A stretch of 30,434 bases of DNA. It comes from Actinobacteria bacterium casp-actino8. GTDB taxonomy: Bacteria; Actinomycetota; Acidimicrobiia; Acidimicrobiales; Ilumatobacteraceae. Position 1 is the stretch's first letter, and every line of letters starts with the position of its first letter. Positions 23,845 to 30,434 of the stretch are shown piece after piece. The DNA is taken from positions 1-30,434 of the forward strand of contig LFFH01000004.1 in assembly GCA_001510455.1 (NCBI GenBank), given 5' to 3'. A program made the position numbers and the translations under genes. The notes beneath the pieces are model-generated. The model saw only the letters and a list, made by a program, of their open reading frames with translations, did not search any database and had not been told where the DNA came from.

Positions 23845-25199
23845 AGCGAGGCGATCAGCTTCTCGACGCGTTCGTCACGGCTGCGGAACGGGTCCTTGCA
23901 CAGGACCGTTCTCTGGGCCTGATCGTTGAGCTTCAGATGCACCCAATCGACGGTGTAATCGCGCTTCTTCTCCTTGGCCGCCCGGATGAACTCTCCCCGT
24001 AGGCGGGCGCGAGTGTTCTGCGGAGGTTCCGTGAGAGCGGTCTCGATGTCGACATCGGAGGTGACACGCTCGACGAGCCCCCGCGACTGCAACTTGTAGA
24101 ACAAGCCGCGTGACGTGTCGATGTCGTGGTACTGCAGATCGACGAGTTGAGACCTCGGGTCGCCGAGTCCGAGCCCGTGCCGCTTCCGATAGGACTCGAT
24201 CAGGTGCCACTTGATGACCCAATCAACCTCGCGATCCAGTTTGAGGGGATCGTTCTCGATCGCCGTCACGCAGTGCTCCCACATCTCGAGCGCCTTCTGC
24301 TCGAGCGGAGGAAATCCCTTCGTGTCGGCGTACCGAAGTGCACGATCGAGATATTCGCGTTGAATGTCGAGGGCACTCACTTCGCGACCGTTCGCCAGGA
24401 CGACGGTGCGACGGCACGTGGGATCGTGGCTGATGTCGCGGATGGCGCGTATGGGGTTCTCGAGTGACATGTCGCGAAGAACCACCCGAGGATCCTCGAG
24501 CATCCGGAGCATGCAAGCGGTCGACCCGATCTTCAGGAACGTGGTGTACTCGCTCATGTTGGAGTCACCGACGATCACGTGCAGACGCCGGTAACGCTCG
24601 GCATCGGCGTGCGGCTCGTCACGAGTGTTGATGATCGGTCGGCTCCTCGTCGTGGCCGACGACATCGTTTCCCAGATGTGATCGGCTCTCTGTGTGATCG
24701 AGTACACCGGCCCACGCGCGGTCTGAACGATCTTTCCGGCACCAGTGAAGATCTGACGACTCACGAGGAAGGGAATCAGGACCTCGGCATGACGAGATCC
24801 GTCGTCACCTCGACTCGTGAGGTAGTTCTCGTGGCACCCGTAACTGTTGCCGGCCGAATCGGTGTTGTTCTTGAAGAGGTAGACCGTGCCCCGAATCCCC
24901 TCGTCCCTCAACCGCTCTTCGGCCGAGGCAGCGAGTGATTCGAGGATTCTCTCTCCGGCCTTGTCGTGCACGACGGCGTCGTAGATCGAATCGCACTCGG
25001 GTGTCGCGTACTCGGGGTGCGATCCCACGTCGAGATACAGGCGCGATCCGTTCTCGAGGAACACGTTCGAGCTTCGTCCCCACGAAACGACCTTGCGGAA
25101 GAGATAACGCGCGACCTCATCGGGACTGAGCCGACGCTGACCCCGCAAGGTACACGTGACGCCGTACTCGTTCTCGATCCCGAAGATGCGACGCTCCAT
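23841..25199 (-). CDS. pafA: Pup-protein ligase PafA
   Basis: Ligase that couples the C-terminal Glu of Pup to substrate lysines with ATP. It has 452 residues, the usual length. The N-terminus [14 protein letters not shown] carries Glu9 for the nucleotide site, and [16 protein letters not shown] gives the catalytic-base aspartate D57 (D64 in corynebacterial PafA). Further PafA/Dop-fold marks are [21 protein letters not shown] and [25 protein letters not shown]. It lacks the Dop-specific loop. ATG 25199 lies 6 bases after TAGGTT, so it seems to have its own leaderless promoter, 61 bases after prcA. Its stop overlaps the lepB start. Confidence 0.96.
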   Translation of the reverse strand: MERRIFGIENEYGVTCTLRGQRRLSPDEVARYLFRKVVSWGRSSNVFLENGSRLYLDVGSHPEYATPECDSIYDAVVHDKAGERILESLAASAEERLRDEGIRGTVYLFKNNTDSAGNSYGCHENYLTSRGDDGSRHAEVLIPFLVSRQIFTGAGKIVQTARGPVYSITQRADHIWETMSSATTRSRPIINTRDEPHADAERYRRLHVIVGDSNMSEYTTFLKIGSTACMLRMLEDPRVVLRDMSLENPIRAIRDISHDPTCRRTVVLANGREVSALDIQREYLDRALRYADTKGFPPLEQKALEMWEHCVTAIENDPLKLDREVDWVIKWHLIESYRKRHGLGLGDPRSQLVDLQYHDIDTSRGLFYKLQSRGLVERVTSDVDIETALTEPPQNTRARLRGEFIRAAKEKKRDYTVDWVHLKLNDQAQRTVLCKDPFRSRDERVEKLIASL

Positions 25200-25205
25200 G
25201 CGGGA

Positions 25206-25211
25206 AACCTA
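25206..25211 (-). promoter_or_regulatory. -10 hexamer for the leaderless pafA-lepB transcript
   Basis: TAGGTT on the minus strand ends exactly 6 bases before the ATG of pafA at 25199, and there is no Shine-Dalgarno sequence. Confidence 0.55.
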
Positions 25212-25260
25212 GTCCGACACTCCGCTCGATCAGACCCGGGCACCGACGAACGTCTCGTCG

Positions 25261-25950
25261 TCAGCCGCCAGATGTACCGAGAATCGGTGCAACCTCGGCG
25301 TCGTCGAGTCGAGCGAAGCAACGTCGTCCGTTGCCCCGCGACAGGACAGCCACTTCGATGTCGTCGGCCGACAGCTCACGATCGGGCCCGGACAGGGCGG
25401 CGACGGCGACCGGAAGGGCCTCGCTCAGTACGTGACCGGCCGACCACGACGCCGAGAGTCGCTCGGCGATCGCCTCGGCATCACCACCGAGGACACTCGT
25501 CCCGCTCTCGTCGACGAGAGTGCCGTCGTAGAGAATGTGGAAGAGCTGATCGTCTTCGGGCCGCGTCCCGACCTCGGCCACCAGAATCTCGACTTCGAGA
25601 GGCTTCAGTTCGTGCGTGAACGTCTGGCCGAGGATCTGGGCGTAATCGTTGGCGAGGCTCCTCGCTTCCACGTCGTCTCGAGAATACGAATACCCCTTCA
25701 CGTCGGCGTTGCGCACTCCGAAACGACGAAGTTGATCGAACTCGTTGTACTTTCCGACTCCCGCGAACGCGATGCGGTCGTAGATCTCGCTGATCTTGCG
25801 CAGTGTGTTGGAGGGGTTCTCGGCGACCAAGAGAATCCCGTCGGCGTACTGGAGGGCCACCATGGCTCGCCCACGTGCGATCCCCTTGCGGGCGTAGTCG
25901 GCCCGATCCTTCATCATCTGTTCGGGAGCGACGTAGAACGGCATGTTCAT
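25261..25950 (-). CDS. prcA: Proteasome alpha subunit
   Basis: Alpha subunit of the 20S core, 229 residues, forming the outer gating rings and docking surface for ARC. It has MNMPFYVAPEQMMKDRADYARKGIARGR at the N-terminus (the gate and first helix), followed by ADGILLVAEN, YDRIAFAGVGKYNEFDQLRRFG and the strand VEILVAEVG. There is no processed N-terminal Thr, as expected for an alpha subunit. ATG 25950 shares ATGA with the prcB stop and has GGGAGG upstream; M3 (25944) is an alternative. The frame is open further upstream but is antisense-frame noise inside prcB. Confidence 0.95.
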   Translation of the reverse strand: MNMPFYVAPEQMMKDRADYARKGIARGRAMVALQYADGILLVAENPSNTLRKISEIYDRIAFAGVGKYNEFDQLRRFGVRNADVKGYSYSRDDVEARSLANDYAQILGQTFTHELKPLEVEILVAEVGTRPEDDQLFHILYDGTLVDESGTSVLGGDAEAIAERLSASWSAGHVLSEALPVAVAALSGPDRELSADDIEVAVLSRGNGRRCFARLDDAEVAPILGTSGG

Positions 25951-26750
25951 GACGACACCTCCCGTGAGGACCGATGCTCGTCGGAAATTCGTTCGAAGAC
26001 CGTCCGCAACTGCTCGTCGTCGACCCGACGCCAACCGTCGGAATCGATGACGGCAACCACGGGATAGATACCGCGCAGAACGTCGGGGCCTCCGGTCGCG
26101 GCGTCGACGTCGGCTGCCTCGAACAGCGCCCGACAGGCCAGATCGACCGCTTCGCCACTCGCGAGATTCGGTCGATACCCGACCTTCAGGACCGTGGCGG
26201 CCGGCCCACCCCCCGACCCGGTGGCCACGAACTCGCGTTCTTCGTATCGTCCTCCGGTCACGTCGAAGTCCCACAGCCGTCCGGTGCGCCGAAGCGGGTC
26301 GTATCCGGCGAAGATCGGAACCACGGCCAACCCTTGCATCGCCGCCCCGAGATTGGCCTTGACCATCTGAGAGAGCTGGTTGGCCTTGCCTTCGAGACTG
26401 ATCGGTCGACCATCGAGTTTCTCGTAGTGCTCGAGCTGCAACTGGAACAACTTGATCATCTCCATCGCCACACCCGCGGTGCCCGAGATGGCGACACCAC
26501 TGTGACGATCGGCCGGCACGACTTTTTCCATCTCACGATTCGAGATGCGATGACCCATCGTGGCGCGGCGATCCCCTGCCATCACCACGCCGTCGACACA
26601 ACGAAGGGCGAGCACGGTCGTTCCGTGGGGCGCGCCCTCGACCCGCGGAGTACCAGCCGGCGCGGAGAACGGGTCGAGCCCGACCGATCTCAACAAGTCC
26701 GTGAATCCGCTTCCGGGATCGCTGTCGGGACCGAAGAGAGGGACCTTCAC
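25947..26750 (-). CDS. prcB: Proteasome beta subunit (active subunit)
   Basis: Catalytic beta subunit of the 20S core. The 267-residue precursor has a propeptide of 43 residues; autocleavage at HG/TT exposes the nucleophile Thr44. In the mature chain Asp17 (AGDRRAT) and Lys33 (REMEK) are in the expected active-site positions, and SGGGPAATVLK supplies the later Ser/Gly segment. GTG 26750 begins only 3 bases after the pup stop, and its own stop overlaps the prcA start. Tight spacing of pup-prcB-prcA suggests stoichiometric production of tag and core. Confidence 0.96.
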   Translation of the reverse strand: MKVPLFGPDSDPGSGFTDLLRSVGLDPFSAPAGTPRVEGAPHGTTVLALRCVDGVVMAGDRRATMGHRISNREMEKVVPADRHSGVAISGTAGVAMEMIKLFQLQLEHYEKLDGRPISLEGKANQLSQMVKANLGAAMQGLAVVPIFAGYDPLRRTGRLWDFDVTGGRYEEREFVATGSGGGPAATVLKVGYRPNLASGEAVDLACRALFEAADVDAATGGPDVLRGIYPVVAVIDSDGWRRVDDEQLRTVFERISDEHRSSREVSS

Positions 26751-26753
26751 CTC

Positions 26754-26957
26754 TCACTCACCACCCTTTTGAACGTAACTCTTCACGAAGTCCTCGGCGT
26801 TGGTCTCGAGAACATCGTCGATCTCGTCGAGGATGTCGTCCATTTCGGCCTTCAACCGATCACCTTGCTCGGTCGTGGCGTCGAGCTCACCCTCGGGTGA
26901 CTCGACCCTCGACGAGTCCCGGTCGCTTCCCTTGGAACGCTGGATTCGCTCGGCCAT
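26754..26957 (-). CDS. pup: Prokaryotic ubiquitin-like protein Pup
   Basis: A 67-residue modifier that PafA attaches to lysines of proteins bound for the proteasome. The acidic, disordered N-terminal half is followed by the ARC-binding helix region ([29 protein letters not shown]). It ends in K-G-G-E. A terminal Glu means the ligase-ready form is encoded directly, unlike the GGQ end of M. tuberculosis Pup, which Dop must first deamidate. ATG 26957 is preceded by GAGGAGG at good spacing, one of the strongest ribosome-binding sites in the window, fitting the need for large amounts of Pup. Confidence 0.97.
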   Translation of the reverse strand: MAERIQRSKGSDRDSSRVESPEGELDATTEQGDRLKAEMDDILDEIDDVLETNAEDFVKSYVQKGGE

Positions 26958-27006
26958 GATCGCCTCCTCGGCTACATCCTGCCAGCGACCGGCGCCGATG
27001 CCATCG

Positions 27007-28485
27007 TCAGTCCCCCAGTCGTGCGAGCAACTCGGTCACGTCGGCACTTCGTTCCACGAGATCGCCCACCAGGTCACGGGTGCCACGAAGTGGTTCCATC
27101 ATCGGAACTCGACGGAGCGGGTCGCGCCCCACGTCGAAGACGATGCTGTCCCAGTTCGCGGCCACCACGCTCTCGGGCCACTTGGCCAGCACTCGGCCCC
27201 GGAAGAACGCACGCGTGTCATCGGGCGGTTCGGTCATGGCCCGCCTCACGTCGTTCGGGTCGCACGTCACCCGAAGTCCGACCCGGGCCGAGATCGACTT
27301 CTCGGGACGCATGTCGTGATACTGAAGATCGAGGGCCTTGGTCCGTACGTCGTAACCGCGAAGGCCGTGCCGATCGGCATACGCGTCGACGACCCGTTTC
27401 TTGGCCACCCAGTCGACCACGTCGGCGACCGACTCCGGGTCCGACGTCAAACCCTCGAGAACCTCCCGCCATCCGGCCAGGATCGACACACCGTCACCTC
27501 CGAGACACTCGAGCCCGTGGGTCCCGGCGTAGCGCTCGGCCATCTCGAAGAGCGCCCATTGCACATCGAGTGCGGTCATTCGCTCACCGGTTCGCAGCGC
27601 GACCATCTGACGCAGAGTCGGATCGTGGCTGACCTCTCGGATCGCTCTCACGGGATCGACCAACGACAGATCACGATCGATCGCTCCGTCCTCGATCATC
27701 GCCAGGACGAGTGACGTCGTACCGAGTTTGAGGAACGTGGCGACCTCGGACAGGTTCGCGTCGCCGACGATCACGTGCAGACGTCGGTACTTGAGTGGGT
27801 CGCAGTGGGGTTCGTCGCGTGTGTTGACGATCGGCCGCTTCAACGTGGTCTCGAGTCCGACCTCCTCCTCGAAGAAATCGGCCCGCTGACTGATCTGGAA
27901 CGCGACATCGGACGGTGAATCACCGGGGAATTCCGATCCCACCTTGCCCGCTCCGGTGAACACCTGTCGAGTGACGAAGTGCGGAGTGATCTCGCTCACC
28001 AGTCGCCCGAAGGGAACTCCGCGATCGAGGAGATAGTTCTCGTGGCAGCCGTAGCTGTTGCCTTTGCCGTCACTGTTGTTCTTGTGGAGCAGCAACTCGC
28101 TGCCCTCCGGCATCACCGAACGGACGAGAGACATCGAGCGCCGGACGATCTCCTCAGCAGCTCGGTCGTAGAGAGTCGCCTGACTCGCACTTCGACATTC
28201 GGGAGTCGAGATCTCGGGATGAGCGTGGTCGACGTAGTACCGAGATCCGTTGGTGAGAACCGCGTTCACGAGCTGTGGTTCGACCTCCGGGGCGAGGGAG
28301 TCCTCCCACGAGAAGCCGCGGGCGTCCTGCCCCGGATGCTCGTCGACGAAATCCCAGTCGATGCGATGAGCAGCGGCCACGTAGGAGTTGATGAGCACCG
28401 ACGATGCCGCGACCGGGTTCGGGTCGGCTCCCCGAACCAGGATGCCGTATTCGGTCTCGATACCACAGACCTTCGGGATCGCCAT
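27007..28485 (-). CDS. dop: Depupylase/Pup deamidase Dop
   Basis: PafA-fold enzyme that removes Pup from conjugates, and in species with GGQ-ended Pup also deamidates it. It has 492 residues. The N-terminus [15 protein letters not shown] has the conserved Glu10. The Dop-specific loop (about residues 40-62, [15 protein letters not shown]) separates it clearly from Paf[16 protein letters not shown] gives the catalytic Asp86, and [17 protein letters not shown] and [25 protein letters not shown] follow. It starts 17 bases after the arc stop, with pup 49 bases downstream. Given the GGE end of Pup here, only depupylation should be required. Confidence 0.96.
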   Translation of the reverse strand: MAIPKVCGIETEYGILVRGADPNPVAASSVLINSYVAAAHRIDWDFVDEHPGQDARGFSWEDSLAPEVEPQLVNAVLTNGSRYYVDHAHPEISTPECRSASQATLYDRAAEEIVRRSMSLVRSVMPEGSELLLHKNNSDGKGNSYGCHENYLLDRGVPFGRLVSEITPHFVTRQVFTGAGKVGSEFPGDSPSDVAFQISQRADFFEEEVGLETTLKRPIVNTRDEPHCDPLKYRRLHVIVGDANLSEVATFLKLGTTSLVLAMIEDGAIDRDLSLVDPVRAIREVSHDPTLRQMVALRTGERMTALDVQWALFEMAERYAGTHGLECLGGDGVSILAGWREVLEGLTSDPESVADVVDWVAKKRVVDAYADRHGLRGYDVRTKALDLQYHDMRPEKSISARVGLRVTCDPNDVRRAMTEPPDDTRAFFRGRVLAKWPESVVAANWDSIVFDVGRDPLRRVPMMEPLRGTRDLVGDLVERSADVTELLARLGD

Positions 28486-28502
28486 CGGACGTCGATCCTG
28501 CC

Positions 28503-30215
28503 CTACAAGTACTGCCCGGTGGCCGCCCGTTCGATCGCGCGTCCTCCCGAGAGTTCCGACGTGACCCGACCCTCGTCGACCAACGTTCGGATGAAGACGA
28601 TGCGCTCACCCTTTTTGCCCGAGATCTTCGCCCAGTCGTCGGGGTTGGTGGTGTTGGGAAGATCTTCGTGCTCCCGGAACTCCTGGCGAATCGACTCGAG
28701 AAGATCGCTGGTGGCCACACCGCTCGCTCCACCGCCGATGAAACGCTTGATGGCGACCTTCTTGGCCCGTCGCACCACGTTCTCGATCATGGCCCCGGAC
28801 GCGAAGTCTCGATAGAACAGCACCTCTTTGTCACCGTTGGCGTACGTGACCTCGAGAAACCGGTTGGCGGGATCGTCGCGATACATCTCGTCGACGGTTG
28901 CGTCGATCATGCGTGCAACGGCCTCTTCGATCGAACCGGCCGCGGATATCTCGCCATCGGAGATCGGCAGGTCGGTGGTCAGGTACCGAGAGAAGATCTG
29001 TCGAGCCGCATCAGCGCTCGGCCGTTCGATCTTGATCTTGACGTCGAGGCGGCCCGGCCGAAGGATCGCTGGGTCGATCAGATCCTCACGATTCGTCGCT
29101 CCGATCACGATGACGTTGCGCAACCCTTCGACACCGTCGATCTCGGCCAGTAGCTGTGGAACGATGGTCGACTCCATGTCGGACGAGATGCCAGTGCCTC
29201 GGGTTCGGAACATCGAGTCCATCTCGTCGAAGAACACGATCACCGGCCAGCCCTCTTCACTCTTCTCACGGGCCCGCTGGAACACCAGACGGATCTGACG
29301 CTCGGTCTCACCGACGTACTTGTTGAGAAGTTCGGGACCCTTGATGTTGATGAAGTAACTCCGACCCTTCTCGTCACCGGTCGCCGCCGCGACCTTGCGA
29401 GCCAGGCTGTTGGCGACCGCTTTGGCGATCAGCGTCTTGCCGCATCCCGGTGGGCCGTACAGCAGAATCCCCTTCGGAGCGGGCAGTCGGTACTCGGCGA
29501 AAAGATCCTGATGAAGGAACGGCAGTTCGACAGCGTCGGCGATCTGCTCGATCTGATCGTCGAGACCTCCGATGTCTCCGTAGCTGATGTCGGGAACCTC
29601 TTCCAGGAGGAGTTCGTCGACTTCGGGGCGCGGCAATTTCTCGACGAGCAACTGGGACCGGCCGTCCCGTCGGACCGAATCACCGGCTCGCAAACGAGCC
29701 CCGCGGAGTGAGTCGGCGAATTCACAGACGGCCTCTTCGTCGGCCCGACCGACGACGATGGCTCTCACCCCGTCCTCGAGAACCTCCTTCACCGTCACGA
29801 CGTCCCCGATCCCCTCGGGTCGGCGCACGAGAATGACGTTCAGGCTCTCGTTCAACACGACCTCGGCACCGAGATCGACGTCGTCGACCTCGATCTCGGG
29901 ATGCACGTTCACTCGCATCTTGCGGCCGCTCGACAGAACGTCGACCGTGCGATCGTCATTACGCCCGACCACGACCCCGTAGGCCGACGGTGGTTGGGAC
30001 AACTTGTCGACCTCGTCACGGAGATTGGCGATGTGTTCACGCGCCTCTCTCAGTGTGAAGCTCAGCTTCTCGTTCTTGGCGATCTCTTGTGCCAAATGGC
30101 CCTTCGTCTCGAGGAGACGTTCTTCGAGTTGACGCAGGCGGACCGGCACCTCGGCCAGGCGGCGTCGGAGATCGTCGTCGGAGTCGTGGGCGGGTCGATT
30201 GTCGTCGGCAGCCAT
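28503..30215 (-). CDS. arc: Proteasome-activating AAA ATPase (ARC/Mpa)
   Basis: Hexameric ATPase that recognises Pup and unfolds tagged proteins into the core. It has 570 residues: an N-terminal coiled coil (about 14-72) that binds Pup, two OB-type domains (about 75-195) and an AAA domain with GPPGCGKT (254-261), the pore-loop segment [17 protein letters not shown], Walker [10 protein letters not shown] (325-333) and [19 protein letters not shown]. The C-terminus is GQYL, the docking motif for the alpha ring. ATG 30215 follows GAGGAGG. It heads the arc-dop-pup-prcB-prcA series. The M. tuberculosis name is Mpa; ARC is used in other actinobacteria. Confidence 0.97.
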   Translation of the reverse strand: MAADDNRPAHDSDDDLRRRLAEVPVRLRQLEERLLETKGHLAQEIAKNEKLSFTLREAREHIANLRDEVDKLSQPPSAYGVVVGRNDDRTVDVLSSGRKMRVNVHPEIEVDDVDLGAEVVLNESLNVILVRRPEGIGDVVTVKEVLEDGVRAIVVGRADEEAVCEFADSLRGARLRAGDSVRRDGRSQLLVEKLPRPEVDELLLEEVPDISYGDIGGLDDQIEQIADAVELPFLHQDLFAEYRLPAPKGILLYGPPGCGKTLIAKAVANSLARKVAAATGDEKGRSYFINIKGPELLNKYVGETERQIRLVFQRAREKSEEGWPVIVFFDEMDSMFRTRGTGISSDMESTIVPQLLAEIDGVEGLRNVIVIGATNREDLIDPAILRPGRLDVKIKIERPSADAARQIFSRYLTTDLPISDGEISAAGSIEEAVARMIDATVDEMYRDDPANRFLEVTYANGDKEVLFYRDFASGAMIENVVRRAKKVAIKRFIGGGASGVATSDLLESIRQEFREHEDLPNTTNPDDWAKISGKKGERIVFIRTLVDEGRVTSELSGGRAIERAATGQYL

Positions 30216-30233
30216 CGAAACCTCCTCATCGGC

Positions 30234-30239
30234 AACCTA
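30234..30239 (-). promoter_or_regulatory. -10-like hexamer for the arc operon
   Basis: TAGGTT on the minus strand lies 18 bases before the arc ATG, leaving just enough room for the GAGGAGG ribosome-binding site. No convincing -35 is seen. Confidence 0.45.
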
Positions 30240-30279
30240 CACGGCATCAGCCGACCGTGCGACGGCGGACCCTGCTGTG

Positions 30280-30285
30280 TAAGAT
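30280..30285 (+). promoter_or_regulatory. -10 hexamer for the ferredoxin gene, with a nearby palindrome
   Basis: TAAGAT, preceded by TGTG, looks like an extended -10 and would give a leader of about 80 bases. An inverted repeat GTACGG/CCGTAC with a 5-base loop (30298-30314) lies in the early leader and could be an operator or a small RNA structure. Confidence 0.4.
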
Positions 30286-30372
30286 CGGTCGGAGTCGGTA
30301 CGGGAGTGCCGTACGCAACACCTGCCAACGAGCGCCCCCCGGGCCCGTCGACACGAGGAGAGCACGAGAACT

Positions 30373-30434
30373 ATGAAGGTCTGGATCGATCAGGATCTCT
30401 GCACCGGCGACGGTCTGTGCGAGGAAATCGCACC
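30373..30434 (+). CDS. Ferredoxin, 3' end outside window
   Basis: Only the first 20 codons are visible. They read MKVWIDQDLCTGDGLCEEIA, the N-terminal cluster motif of small actinobacterial ferredoxins, with C-x2-D-G-x-C-type spacing that often binds a [3Fe-4S] or mixed cluster and serves as electron carrier for partner redox enzymes such as P450s. A GAGGAG lies about 12 bases upstream of the ATG. It is divergent from arc; the partner enzyme is unknown. Confidence 0.8.
   Translation, partial: MKVWIDQDLCTGDGLCEEIA

Noticed and set aside
25951..26274. Upstream extension of the prcA frame
   Set aside because: Arg-rich frame-shifted translation of prcB. The prcA start at 25950 has GGGAGG and the expected N-terminus.
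26800..27714. 304- and 308-codon plus-strand frames across the proteasome genes
   Set aside because: Antisense to pup, dop and prcB, with no recognisable domain or ribosome-binding site.
1..30434. Mobile elements, CRISPR, tRNA or prophage genes
   Set aside because: No transposase, integrase, spaced direct repeats or cloverleaf was seen on either strand. Composition is even across the window.

Overview
The window is about 30.4 kb of dense, high-GC bacterial DNA from an actinobacterium. It carries a complete Pup-proteasome system, a WhiB regulator and an actinobacterial helY-tatC-tatA-pafA neighbourhood. The Arg-rich lineage-type hypothetical proteins, heavy use of the Arg codon CGA and many apparently leaderless genes suggest a deep-branching group such as Acidimicrobiia, but that placement is inference. 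No tRNA, rRNA, CRISPR array, insertion sequence or prophage gene was seen. No gene-free stretch exceeds 300 bases.

Left part (1-10.3 kb): the 3' part of gcvT (+) converges on a minus-strand pair, gcvP and a small SPAKK-repeat protein. Next come an SCO6745-type protein, a 20-bp perfect inverted repeat, a four-copy 16-nt tandem repeat, a hotdog thioesterase, an FKBP isomerase, a divergent pair (zinc-finger/coiled-coil protein and threonine-aldolase-type lyase), a WhiB protein, an atypical phosphotransferase-fold protein and a PfkB sugar kinase.

Middle (10.3-16.9 kb): on the minus strand lie prmA and a gamma-carbonic-anhydrase-like gene, then on the plus strand a 471-residue unknown protein with an Arg-rich linker and an enoyl-CoA hydratase. 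Minus-strand genes follow: a GNAT acetyltransferase, an acidic zinc-ribbon protein and a double-length ThyX-like protein whose two halves carry complementary parts of the ThyX signature.

Right part (16.9-30.4 kb): two linked minus-strand blocks. The first is tatA-tatC-helY-lipid-kinase-like-M20 peptidase, with every junction a 4-base start/stop overlap. The second is arc-dop-pup-prcB-prcA-pafA-lepB. PafA attaches Pup to substrate lysines, ARC unfolds pupylated proteins into the PrcA/PrcB core and Dop removes Pup. Here pafA is translationally coupled to signal peptidase I, and pafB/pafC, which in Mycobacterium tuberculosis sit between pafA and tatA, are absent from this position. A glycerophosphodiesterase gene separates the two blocks. 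A ferredoxin gene begins at the right edge, divergent from arc.

A recurrent signal is a TANNNT-like hexamer 6 (sometimes 8) bases before the start codon of many genes that lack a Shine-Dalgarno sequence, which points to widespread leaderless transcription. Functions were assigned from recognised protein motifs only; no database search was run.
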